From JBBRWO01 sp964388455 (GTDB lineage: Bacteria; Actinomycetota; Coriobacteriia; Anaerosomatales; JAAXUF01): 64,000 nt of DNA. The notes under the pieces are model-generated. The model searched no databases and was not told where the DNA came from. It saw only the letters and a program-made list of their open reading frames with translations. Where the stretch lies: assembly GCA_964388455.1 (NCBI GenBank), contig CAYMAN010000002.1, positions 1 through 64,000 on the forward strand, given 5' to 3'. The translations under genes and the position numbers were made by a program. Each line of letters opens with the position of its first letter. The stretch's first letter is position 1. Positions 16,007 through 24,309 of the stretch are shown piece by piece.

Positions 16007-17299
16007 GTGTTGGCACTCTTTGTATCCATGCTCACGCTGGGGCTCGTCACGAGCATCCATTGCGTGTCTATGTGTGGTCCGATGGTCGTCACCTACGCCG
16101 TAAAGGGCGAGGAGAACGGCCCCTGGCACCGCAAGCTGATTCCGAACCTGGCATATCAGGCCGCCAAGATCACGAGCTACGTGATTGTCGGTCTGGCTCT
16201 GGGCGCAATCGGCTCGGCGTTCAATATCGATGGTGCGCGGCCCTACATCATGGCCCTCGCCGGTGGCTTCATGATCATCATGGGTCTCGGCATGACCGGG
16301 AAGTTTCCGTGGGCCGCTCGGCTGACCCCGCGTCCGCCCAAGTTCCTGATGACGGCCCTCTCGAACACCCGTCGCAAGGCCAACGCCGATGCGGCTGCGG
16401 GGGAGAGCTCGCTGGCAACGCCGATCAGCTTTGGACTGCTCACCGGGCTCATGCCGTGCGCGCCGCTCATGGCCGCTCAGCTTGCTGCGGCTGGTACCGG
16501 CAGCGTGCTTGGCGGTGGCGTGGCGATGCTGGCCTTCGGGCTCGGTACCGCGCCGCTGATGCTGGTCTTCGGCACCGCGTCGAGCATGCTGCCCGCAAAC
16601 CTCAAGCACCGACTCATGTCCGTGCTCGCGATCGTTGTCATCATCTTCGGCGCTGTGTACGTGAACCGCGCAGCGATGCGCCTCGGCTCGCCGATCACGT
16701 TCAACACGGTGAAGCAGGCAGTTCTCGGCACCCCTCCGGCGACGGTGGCGTCTGACGAGAAATACAGCACCGGCACCGACGGCGTCGTCGAAGTCCCGCT
16801 CACCATCGAGAACGTCAAGTTCTCGCCTGAGAATCTCTCGATCCCCGCCGACAAGCCCGTCCGCCTGCTCGTCGACCGCAAGGAAGACAACGCATGCTCG
16901 GCGCAACTGTCGCTGCCGCAACTCGGCATCACGGTAGACCTTGCGCCGAACGCGATCACTGCGGTCGACTTGCCCGCAACCAAGGCCGGCCAGTACACGC
17001 TGACCTGCGGCATGGGCATGATGGCTGGCCAGCTGACAGTGGGAGGCGCAGCCGCAGGATCGGCTAGCGCTCCCTCGCCGCTGCCGGGGCTCGTACTGAT
17101 CCTCGCCGCTGCGGGCGGAATGCTCTACCTGGCTCGCGGTATCAAGCCCGCTGCCAAGACCGCACCGGCTCAGTCGAACGCAGCAGCTTCGCAGTCGCGC
17201 AGCACCGGATTCACGCCACAGCAGGTGATCGTCAGCGTAGGCCTCCTCGGCTTCGCGGTGATCGTCGGTTTGGCGATGGGCGGTGGTCTCGGCGGCTGA
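16007..17299 (+). CDS. SafE/UreH-like (DsbD-type) membrane protein fused to cupredoxin-like domain
   Basis: The 430-aa protein has a six-TM SafE/UreH domain (residues 1-230) with SIHCVSMCGPM at the N-terminus and GLMPCAPLM near residue 150. This paired-Cys arrangement is shared with DsbD/CcdA thiol carriers and CcoH/SafE copper proteins. Residues about 255-345 form a cupredoxin-like domain (FSPENLSIPADKPVRL, Cys in NACSAQ, TCGMGMMAGQL), and two C-terminal hydrophobic segments follow. GTG 16007 follows AGGAG. The fusion places a thiolate/thioether metal site next to a Cys-bearing membrane channel, so metal transfer or site reduction is plausible. The transported species is not known. Confidence 0.82.
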   Translation: MLALFVSMLTLGLVTSIHCVSMCGPMVVTYAVKGEENGPWHRKLIPNLAYQAAKITSYVIVGLALGAIGSAFNIDGARPYIMALAGGFMIIMGLGMTGKFPWAARLTPRPPKFLMTALSNTRRKANADAAAGESSLATPISFGLLTGLMPCAPLMAAQLAAAGTGSVLGGGVAMLAFGLGTAPLMLVFGTASSMLPANLKHRLMSVLAIVVIIFGAVYVNRAAMRLGSPITFNTVKQAVLGTPPATVASDEKYSTGTDGVVEVPLTIENVKFSPENLSIPADKPVRLLVDRKEDNACSAQLSLPQLGITVDLAPNAITAVDLPATKAGQYTLTCGMGMMAGQLTVGGAAAGSASAPSPLPGLVLILAAAGGMLYLARGIKPAAKTAPAQSNAAASQSRSTGFTPQQVIVSVGLLGFAVIVGLAMGGGLGG

Positions 17300-17351
17300 T
17301 GACTCTCCACACACCTAGCGACTATTCCTCAGTTCGAAAGGATCACCTGAC

Positions 17352-17567
17352 ATGAACACCATCAAGGTCAAGACCAACGGAATGCACTGCCCGTCCTGCT
17401 CGATGCTCATCGAGATGAACGTCTCAGAATTGGCCGGAGTCGACTCCGTTCGCGCCTCGCACGCTGACGGTCTGACCACCGTCACGTTCGACCCCACCGC
17501 GGTCAGCGCGGACAAGATCGTTGACGAGATCCGTACCGCCGGCTACGAAGCCGAAGTCCTGGCGTAA
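17352..17567 (+). CDS. copZ: CopZ-like HMA copper chaperone
   Basis: This 71-aa soluble protein is a single HMA (ferredoxin-like βαββαβ) domain with the metal motif MHCPSC at residues 11-16, and TVTFDPTAVSADKIVDEIRTAGYEA at its end. Such chaperones carry Cu(I) to P1B-ATPases. AAAGGATC precedes the ATG. It sits between the SafE-cupredoxin gene and a second cupredoxin gene, within reach of the CopA-type ATPase at 18906. Hg or other soft metals are an alternative. Confidence 0.9.
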   Translation: MNTIKVKTNGMHCPSCSMLIEMNVSELAGVDSVRASHADGLTTVTFDPTAVSADKIVDEIRTAGYEAEVLA

Positions 17568-17594
17568 TCGCCATCCCAGAAGAGAGGCTCTGAC

Positions 17595-18281
17595 ATGACG
17601 ACAAAGAAAACACCCGCCAAGAGCACGGCACATGCGAAGGCAAAGCCCGCTGCCAAGCCGGCCGCCAAGAGCGATACCAAGGCAACCACCAAGACAACTA
17701 CCAAGCCTGCCGAGAAGGCCGCAGCTGCGGCTGAAGCGAAGGCCCCGGCCCCGGCTTCGGTGAAGCCTGCGTCGAAGGCCCCGGTCAAGGCCACGACCCC
17801 GGCCGGTTCGAATGTATCGCGCTACGCGATGATCGCCGTCCTGGCCGCCGTCGCATTCTTCGGCGCATACCGCTTCGCTTCCGCGAGTAGCCAGCAGGGC
17901 GAATCCGGTGGAATCGTAGCGGCTGCTTCCGGTCTGCTTCCGGCCGTATCCGGTGCTGCTGGCGGCGACGGTTGTTGCGGCGGCGGCGGTGCGCCCGTCG
18001 AGGGCGCGGCCACGGTCGAAGGCGACGTACAGAAGATCGCCATCGACCTTTCGACCGGTAGCTACAACCCCAACATCATCAAGTTGAAGGCCGGCGTTCC
18101 CACGGAGATCACCTTCGGAGCGAGCGGTGGCTGCACAGCCTCGGTCCAGTCCCCGGACCTGGGCTTCAACGAGGACCTGACCTCGGGTCCCAAGACCGTC
18201 AAGCTCCAGGGTCTCGCTGCCGGCACGTACAACTTCGCGTGCGGCATGAACATGGTCACCGGTCAGATCGTCGTCGAGTAG
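17595..18281 (+). CDS. Membrane-anchored cupredoxin-like protein with histone-like Lys/Ala tail
   Basis: The 228-aa protein opens with about 70 residues of KPAAK/KTTTK repeats resembling histone H1-type tails, predicted cytoplasmic. One TM helix (about 75-95), a loop with a GDGCCGGGG di-cysteine motif (about 128-136), and a cupredoxin-like domain (about 150-228) follow. The domain has NPNIIKLKAGVPTEITFG, Cys in GGCTAS, and FACGMNMVTGQIVV. It is highly similar to the domain at 14864, so the two are paralogues. GAGAGG precedes the ATG, 27 nt after copZ. The basic tail may bind nucleic acid or acidic lipids. Confidence 0.8.
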   Translation: MTTKKTPAKSTAHAKAKPAAKPAAKSDTKATTKTTTKPAEKAAAAAEAKAPAPASVKPASKAPVKATTPAGSNVSRYAMIAVLAAVAFFGAYRFASASSQQGESGGIVAAASGLLPAVSGAAGGDGCCGGGGAPVEGAATVEGDVQKIAIDLSTGSYNPNIIKLKAGVPTEITFGASGGCTASVQSPDLGFNEDLTSGPKTVKLQGLAAGTYNFACGMNMVTGQIVVE

Positions 18282-18302
18282 AGCGTTGAAGGAGGATCCA
18301 AG

Positions 18303-18896
18303 ATGAGTCACATCACCACCATGAAAGAGGTCTACCGGATAGACGCCAGCGGCTTCAGTTGTCGTTCGGTCGCCGCGCTGGCGACGCTCAACGTGCTTGA
18401 GATCGACGGCGTTGAAGCGGTCACGGTCAGCGAGGACGGTCGCATTCTGGCGGTCTCCTCGGCGGATCGTGATCTGCACGACGCGCTGGTTCGCGCAGCG
18501 GTCGTGTCCGGGCTCGATCCGAGCGCGGTCGCTATGGCCGACCTCGAGCGTCTCTTCGACCCGTCGCCGCTCACGCTCTCCGAGGCGGAGGCGCTGGGGC
18601 TCGTCGAGCCGCCCAAGGAGCCGTTCCGCGCTCAGGTTGAGACCGTGCAGCGCGTATACATCACCGTCACCGACGGCTACGACCCGGACACGATCATCGT
18701 CGAGGCCGGTGTGCCGGCTGAGATCGAGTTCTCGGAAGGTCACGGTTGCCTGGGACACGTCGTGTTCGACAGCCTCGGTATCGAAGCGGATCTCGAAGAG
18801 GGCGGAGCAGTCGTGAAGCTGCCTGCGCTCGAGCCCGGCACGTACGGTTTCCGATGCGGCATGGACATGGTCCATGGCACGCTCATCGCGGAATAG
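18303..18896 (+). CDS. Degenerate HMA domain fused to cupredoxin-like domain
   Basis: This 197-aa protein has no signal or membrane segment that I can see. Residues 8-72 follow an HMA pattern (VYRIDASGFSCRSVAALATLNVLEIDGVEAV) but keep one Cys of the CxxC motif. Residues about 113-197 form a cupredoxin-like domain (YDPDTIIVEAGVPAEIEFS, Cys in HGCLGH, FRCGMDMVHGTLIAE). GAAGGAGG precedes ATG 18303, and the copA gene starts 10 nt after its stop. It may be a cytosolic metal-passing partner of that ATPase; apart from the motifs this is inference. Confidence 0.72.
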   Translation: MSHITTMKEVYRIDASGFSCRSVAALATLNVLEIDGVEAVTVSEDGRILAVSSADRDLHDALVRAAVVSGLDPSAVAMADLERLFDPSPLTLSEAEALGLVEPPKEPFRAQVETVQRVYITVTDGYDPDTIIVEAGVPAEIEFSEGHGCLGHVVFDSLGIEADLEEGGAVVKLPALEPGTYGFRCGMDMVHGTLIAE

Positions 18897-18905
18897 GGAG
18901 TCACA

Positions 18906-21869
18906 GTGAACACCACAACCACCAAACAGGTATACCGCATCGGAGTCGAGGGTATGGACTGCGCTGCGTGCGAGCAGTTGCTGCTCAAGAGGATCAGCAA
19001 GCTCTCCGGCATCTCAGCGTCGTTCGCTGACGCAGAGGCCGGCACGCTCACCATCTTCGCCGAGCCGGATGTCTCAGCAGAGGCGCTGGCCGAGGCGATC
19101 GTCGAGTCCGGATTCACCCCGTCGGGCCTGAGCGCCAACGCGCCGCTGGTTCCGGTCGTGGACCTCTCGCCGAGCGAGCGGCTCCTCGGGATCCAGGCTC
19201 CGGCCGAGGCGTGCCCCGTGCCCGCCATCGCCGACATCGCGCCCGTGGCCGAGCACGTTGCTGCTGTGGCTCCGGCGGCACCCGTCGCCGAGACTCCCGC
19301 AACCGTGCCGTCTGCCGGTAGCAGCACCACCTTCGCTGTCAGTGGCATGACCTGCTCCTCGTGCGCAGGAGTCATCGAGAAGGTCCTCAGCAAGACCAAC
19401 GGCGTCTCCACGGCGACCGTGAACCTGGCGTCCGAGAAGCTCGCGGTCACGTACGATCCCGCCGCGATCAGTGTTGCGGGTATCGTCGCTGCCGTGAAGG
19501 CCGCGGGCTACACCGCAACCGAGCTGGGCGCGCCTGCTCCCAAGTCAGTCGCAGGCAAGGTCACGCTGGGGCTCATCGGCATGACGTGCTCCTCGTGCGC
19601 CGGCGTGATCGAGAAGACGCTCATCAAGGTACCGGGCGTCTCGGCAGCCACCGTCAACCTCGCCGCCAACAGCGGCACGGTCGAGTTCGATCCCAGCGTC
19701 GTGGGAATCGACGAGCTCATCAAGGCGGTCAAGGGCGCGGGTTACGACGCCGTCATCAAGACCGAGAAGATCCCGGGCGCGGGCGAGAAGGTCGACGTTC
19801 AGGCGATCGCTCAGGCCAAGGCGCTCAAGCACGAGCGCAACCTGTTCATCTTCTCCATCATCCTGGCCATCCCGGCCTTCCTGGTATCGATGGTCCCGCC
19901 GTTCATGACGACGATCCCGTTGTGGACCGCCAACTTCCTGGGCAACACCATCGGTGGGGCCTGGGAGCCCATGATGGTCGGCAAGTACCTCGCCTTCATA
20001 CTCGCCACCCCCGTCCAGTTCTACGCGGGCGCTCAGTTCTACCGCGGTTTCTGGCACGCGCTCAAGCGTCGCAGCGGCAACATGGACACGCTGATCGCGA
20101 TCGGCACGTCCGCTGCATACTTCTACAGCCTTGCGGCCACGTTCGTTCCCTCGCTTCAATCGCAGCCCGTCTTCTACGAGACCGCTGCACTGCTGATCGC
20201 TTTCGTGCTGCTCGGCAAGTTGCTTGAGTCGAGCGCGAAGGGCAAGACGTCCGACGCCATCAAGAAGCTCATGGGCCTCGCGGCCAAGACCGCCCGCGTC
20301 GTGCGTGGCGGGCTCGAGCTCGACATCCCGGTCGAGGAAGTCGTGGCCGGCGACGTGATCATCGTCCGTCCGGGCGAGAAGGTTCCGGTCGACGGACTCC
20401 TCATCGAGGGTTCCTCGGCGGTTGACGAATCGATGCTCACCGGTGAATCGATCCCGGTTGAGAAGAACGTCGGCGACCACGTCATCGGCGCGACCATGAA
20501 CAAGCTCGGTAGCTTCAAGTTCCGTGCGACCAAGGTCGGCGCAGACACGGCTCTTGCGCAGATCGTGCGCCTGGTCGAGGACGCTCAGGGCTCCAAGGCC
20601 CCCGTTCAGCGCTTCGCTGACAGCATCTCCGCCGTGTTCGTCCCCGCAGTCGTCGTAGCGTCGTTCATCACGTTCCTCGTGTGGGTGTTCGCTGTTCCCA
20701 CGTTTGTCGATCCCGCGTTCTACGCGACCGTCACCCCGTTCGTGAAGGCGCTGCTCGCAGCGACCTCCGTCATCGTCATCGCGTGCCCGTGCGCGCTGGG
20801 TCTCGCCACTCCGACCGCCATCATGGTCGGCACCGGTAAGGGCGCCGAGAACGGCATCCTCATCAAGAGCGGCGACGCACTCGAGACCGCCTACAAGATC
20901 AAGGCGATCGTGTTCGACAAGACCGGCACGCTGACCCACGGCAAGCCCATCGTGACTGAGTACGAGGCCTTCACCGGCTTCGATCGCGCCGAGTTCTATC
21001 GCCTGGCAGCCGCTCTGGAGAAGTCATCGGAGCACCCGCTCGCCGAGGCCATCGTCAACTACGCCAACCAGAACAGCATGCTGATGGGCGACGTCGCCGG
21101 CTTCGAGGCCATTCCCGGCCACGGCGTCGAAGGCATCGTCGAAGGTCGCCGAGTAGCCCTCGGTAACCGCAGGCTCATGATCCGCGAGAACGTCGACATC
21201 TCGGCCTACTCGGCACGTATCGAGCAGCTTGAGGGCGAGGGCAAGACCGTCATGCTCACCGCTATCGACGGTGCCGCCGCCGGCCTCATCGCCGTCGCCG
21301 ACACGCTCAAGGACAACAGCAAGGAAGCCGTCGCTCGCCTCAACAAGATCGGCGTCGAGGTCTTCATGATCACCGGCGACAACCGTCGCACCGCCGAGGC
21401 CATCGCCATCCAGGCCGGCATCCCGGCAGATCACGTGCTCGCCGAGGTCCTTCCCGAGAACAAGGCCGAGGAAGTCGGCAAGCTCCAGGCCAAGGGCCTC
21501 ATCACCGCGATGGTCGGAGACGGCATCAACGACACGCCGGCGCTCGCCAAGGCTGACGTGGGTATCGCCATGGGAGGCGGCACCGACGTTGCTATGGAGA
21601 CCGGTGGCATCGTGCTCATGAAGAACGACCTGCGTGACGTCGTAACCGCCATCGAACTCTCCAAGCGCACCATGCGCAAGATCCACCAGAACTTCTTCTG
21701 GGCTCTGGGCTACAACACGCTCGGTATCCCGGTTGCCGCACTCGGCCTGCTCCGTCCGGAGCTCGCCGGTGCCGCGATGGCGCTCTCAAGCGTCAGCGTC
21801 GTCCTGTCCTCGCTCATGCTGCGCCGCTTCAAGCCCAGCCTGCGCAACGCCCCTGCGAAGTCCGCGTAG
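18906..21869 (+). CDS. copA: CopA-type P1B-ATPase with three HMA domains
   Basis: The 987-aa Cu(I)-type ATPase has three N-terminal HMA domains: a divergent one with Cys19/Cys22 (MDCAAC) followed by a long Pro/Ala/Val linker, then MTCSSC at Cys150/Cys153 and MTCSSC at Cys228/Cys231. The core has LTGES, the membrane site Cys627-Pro628-Cys629, phosphorylated Asp671 in DKTGT, SEHP, and GDGINDTPA. It should export Cu(I) or load extracytoplasmic cuproproteins. GTG 18906 follows AGGGAG and is 10 nt after the HMA-cupredoxin gene. Most relatives have one or two HMA domains, so three is at the high end. Confidence 0.95.
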   Translation: MNTTTTKQVYRIGVEGMDCAACEQLLLKRISKLSGISASFADAEAGTLTIFAEPDVSAEALAEAIVESGFTPSGLSANAPLVPVVDLSPSERLLGIQAPAEACPVPAIADIAPVAEHVAAVAPAAPVAETPATVPSAGSSTTFAVSGMTCSSCAGVIEKVLSKTNGVSTATVNLASEKLAVTYDPAAISVAGIVAAVKAAGYTATELGAPAPKSVAGKVTLGLIGMTCSSCAGVIEKTLIKVPGVSAATVNLAANSGTVEFDPSVVGIDELIKAVKGAGYDAVIKTEKIPGAGEKVDVQAIAQAKALKHERNLFIFSIILAIPAFLVSMVPPFMTTIPLWTANFLGNTIGGAWEPMMVGKYLAFILATPVQFYAGAQFYRGFWHALKRRSGNMDTLIAIGTSAAYFYSLAATFVPSLQSQPVFYETAALLIAFVLLGKLLESSAKGKTSDAIKKLMGLAAKTARVVRGGLELDIPVEEVVAGDVIIVRPGEKVPVDGLLIEGSSAVDESMLTGESIPVEKNVGDHVIGATMNKLGSFKFRATKVGADTALAQIVRLVEDAQGSKAPVQRFADSISAVFVPAVVVASFITFLVWVFAVPTFVDPAFYATVTPFVKALLAATSVIVIACPCALGLATPTAIMVGTGKGAENGILIKSGDALETAYKIKAIVFDKTGTLTHGKPIVTEYEAFTGFDRAEFYRLAAALEKSSEHPLAEAIVNYANQNSMLMGDVAGFEAIPGHGVEGIVEGRRVALGNRRLMIRENVDISAYSARIEQLEGEGKTVMLTAIDGAAAGLIAVADTLKDNSKEAVARLNKIGVEVFMITGDNRRTAEAIAIQAGIPADHVLAEVLPENKAEEVGKLQAKGLITAMVGDGINDTPALAKADVGIAMGGGTDVAMETGGIVLMKNDLRDVVTAIELSKRTMRKIHQNFFWALGYNTLGIPVAALGLLRPELAGAAMALSSVSVVLSSLMLRRFKPSLRNAPAKSA

Positions 21870-21909
21870 TCGCAACTTCATTCGACGAACGAAGAAGGTG
21901 AAACATCAC

Positions 21910-22524
21910 ATGTCATCTGCAGCCGAGAGGTTCGAGGATCGTAGTAGTGAGGATTCGGCCCAGCGCATGGCTCGTCGGCTCGATCGCGATCTCCGTCTCC
22001 GCGCTCAAAGACGTCGTTCAGCGCTGTTCGTCCTGTCGCTCACGGTCACCGGTACGGTGCTACTGATCGCCGGTCTCTCGGCTGCGATGGCACGTGATGA
22101 TCGTCGCGCCGACTCGATCCCGAGTGAGCGCACTACTAAGACCGCGGTGGTGCAGCCACGCGTCTCCTCACAGGAGACGTCGGTTCCCGCCACCGCATCT
22201 GCGGCAGCGGAGTCACCCGACGCCGTTGTCGCCCCGAGCCCTGCGCCGAGCCCCGCCAAGGACGTCGTGCAGAAGGCCCCTGCTAAGCCTGCGGCCACCC
22301 CTGCACCCAAGCCGACCAAGAAGGCCACCACTGCACGTGCCTCCGATACTGAAGTTCTCATCCGGAAGTGCGCTGGCAGCGGGTGCCATTCGCAGTCGGA
22401 GGTCTCTGGGGGCGGCCTGGACGTCGAGTCCGCGCAGAGCGCAGTCCAGGCGATGATCGATGGCGGTCAAGTGAGCCTGACGTCCGCCGAGAGGGCCGCG
22501 ATCATCGCAGCGCTCACCCGGTAA
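21910..22524 (+). CDS. Membrane-anchored c-type cytochrome-like protein (CX4CH)
   Basis: This 204-aa protein has a charged N-terminus, one TM helix (about residues 38-58), a long Ala/Pro/Lys linker (about 75-145) and a short C-terminal domain with RKCAGSGCHSQ. This is a CX4CH motif, a variant heme c attachment site known from some cytochromes c3. The helix-rich end LTSAERAAIIAALTR resembles monoheme cytochromes. A distal Met ligand may be in AMIDGG. GAAGGTG precedes ATG 21910, 40 nt after copA. It could pass electrons to or from the metal sites nearby. Confidence 0.7.
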   Translation: MSSAAERFEDRSSEDSAQRMARRLDRDLRLRAQRRRSALFVLSLTVTGTVLLIAGLSAAMARDDRRADSIPSERTTKTAVVQPRVSSQETSVPATASAAAESPDAVVAPSPAPSPAKDVVQKAPAKPAATPAPKPTKKATTARASDTEVLIRKCAGSGCHSQSEVSGGGLDVESAQSAVQAMIDGGQVSLTSAERAAIIAALTR

Positions 22525-22590
22525 CAACCAATCCCGAAGACAGCCGGCAACCCAGTCGGCGGACCTTCGGCCAAGAGGAATGGAATCGAC

Positions 22591-23460
22591 ATGAAGACAT
22601 CAACCAAAGTGATCGCGGGAGCGGCGGCATCCATCGTCTTCGCCGCCGCGGTCGCGATCGGCGTCTACGCTCTGTACGGGCCTGCCTCGGCGAACGCCAA
22701 GGACAAGCCTGAAGCCATGGAGCTCCCCAAGGTATGGGGTTACGTGACCGGTGAAGAGTTCGGTCAGATCGAGCTCGCAGAAGAGCAGACAGGCGTGGAC
22801 ACGCTGGTGGTCAAGCGCGTGAAGGCTCCTGAAGACGCTTGGATCGTCGTGCACCTCGACGACAACGGCATGCCCGGCGACCGAGTCGGCCTCGAGAGCA
22901 TCTCCAAGGGCGAAAGCCGTGACGTGAAGGTAACCCTGAAAGACGTCACCTCCGAGAAGGTCATCGTCGCAGTCCACGCCGATAAGGGCGAGGCGAACAA
23001 GTTCGACTTCGACATGATGGACCTGCTCGGCAGCCCCGACCGTCCGTTCTTCGTGAACAACAAAGAACTCGCGAAGGTCGTCACCGTTCGTGAGTTCGGC
23101 GTGAAGGCCCAGAACGGCGAGGCGTTGATCGAGGTCGCCGATCAGCCTGGCGCAACCGATCGGATCACGGTCGCCAACGCGACTGCTCCGACGGGCGCGT
23201 GGATCGTCGTGCACCTTAACGACGATGGCATGCCCGGCGAGCGCGTCGGCGTGGCACAGATTCCCGCCGGCGAGAATCTCGATGTCGCGGTGACACTCGA
23301 TGCCGGCGCCGAGCTCACGGAATCGCTGTTTGTAGCCGTGCACGCGGACCGCGGCGCGGCGGGTACGTTCGAGTTCGATATGGAAGACAAGCTCAACAGC
23401 CCCGACCAGCCGTTCTTCGTGAGTGGCAACGAGGTCGCCACCAAGGTCGCGGTGAAGTAG
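22591..23460 (+). CDS. Secreted protein with two DUF7282-like repeats
   Basis: The 289-aa protein has an N-terminal signal or anchor (about residues 8-30) and two tandem repeats (about 60-155 and 180-280). Each repeat has a WIVVHL-[DN]-D-x-GMPG-[DE]-RVG core, a V-x-V-x-L strand, an A-VHAD-x-G segment, and a SPD-[RQ]-PFFV end. This layout resembles DUF7282, best known from haloarchaeal surface proteins; its function is unknown. AAGAGGAATGG precedes the ATG. The next gene starts at the base after its stop. The Met, His and Asp residues of the repeats could bind metal. Confidence 0.72.
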   Translation: MKTSTKVIAGAAASIVFAAAVAIGVYALYGPASANAKDKPEAMELPKVWGYVTGEEFGQIELAEEQTGVDTLVVKRVKAPEDAWIVVHLDDNGMPGDRVGLESISKGESRDVKVTLKDVTSEKVIVAVHADKGEANKFDFDMMDLLGSPDRPFFVNNKELAKVVTVREFGVKAQNGEALIEVADQPGATDRITVANATAPTGAWIVVHLNDDGMPGERVGVAQIPAGENLDVAVTLDAGAELTESLFVAVHADRGAAGTFEFDMEDKLNSPDQPFFVSGNEVATKVAVK

Positions 23461-24258
23461 ATGTCACCTAAGCCGCTCCGGGCCGTCGGCATGCGATATG
23501 GCAAGACGCTGTTCCTCATCGACGAGCACGCCACGGTTGGCGGACTCGCGGGCGGGCTGTCTGATCTGGCCTCGCTCGATGCCACCGACGTTGACCTGGA
23601 GCGGCTCTCGGTTTCATCCCTCTCCCTGTCCGGCGCACGTATTGCCGAGCTGGGTGAGGCTCACGGAGCCACCCTCATAGCGGTCGGGGTATCCGATGCG
23701 GTCACGCTGCTCGACCTTGGCGTGGCAGACCGCTCGACCCGGCCCGGCATACCGCTCCTGTACCTCGGAGTGAACTCGCCGGCGGCAACTCCGTTTCCCG
23801 CGCCAGGCCGGATCCTTAACCACGTGCTGGCACCCAGCGACTACTCGGTTCGCTCGGGATGCCTGACCTCGTGCCTGATGCGCGTGGCTCGCCGGGGCGC
23901 GCGGGTCGTCACTCTTATGCACGTGCCCGACGCGGGGCTCGCTCGCGAGTGCGTCCCCACCGGGGCGGGCGAACTCGAGAGGGTCGATACCGACTGGGTC
24001 GATCAACTTAAGGCGATGCTGTTCTCGGCCGGCGTGGATGAGGTCCGTTTTGTTTCGCCCGCCGGCGGTTCAGCGGAGTTCGAGCTGATGACACCGAGTG
24101 TGTCACTGGTGCTCGTCGGCGAATCCTGCCGAGCTGAGATCACAAAGGCTTACATCGCGGCCTCGGCAGACCTGCTCAGAAAGCAGCACGACGTCCCGGC
24201 TCTCATGCTCACCGCAGAGAGCTGCTCATCGACATCACGGCTTCACGGTGCGGCCTGA
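23461..24258 (+). CDS. Universal-stress-protein-like protein
   Basis: This 265-aa soluble protein shows USP-like α/β features: HATVGGLAG at the start, HGATLIAVGVSDAVTLLDLG near residue 75, and a second half beginning ILNHVLAPSDYSVRSG (near 120) and reaching SLVLVGESCRA. It may be a tandem USP fold with the ATP-binding motif eroded. ATG 23461 directly follows the stop of the preceding gene, so the two are co-translated. Four cysteines cluster in the second half. The assignment is tentative. Confidence 0.55.
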   Translation: MSPKPLRAVGMRYGKTLFLIDEHATVGGLAGGLSDLASLDATDVDLERLSVSSLSLSGARIAELGEAHGATLIAVGVSDAVTLLDLGVADRSTRPGIPLLYLGVNSPAATPFPAPGRILNHVLAPSDYSVRSGCLTSCLMRVARRGARVVTLMHVPDAGLARECVPTGAGELERVDTDWVDQLKAMLFSAGVDEVRFVSPAGGSAEFELMTPSVSLVLVGESCRAEITKAYIAASADLLRKQHDVPALMLTAESCSSTSRLHGAA

Positions 24259-24309
24259 CGGCCGGCCGATACACAGACCTTACGTCCGTCCCAGAAGAGG
24301 AGTTCAACA

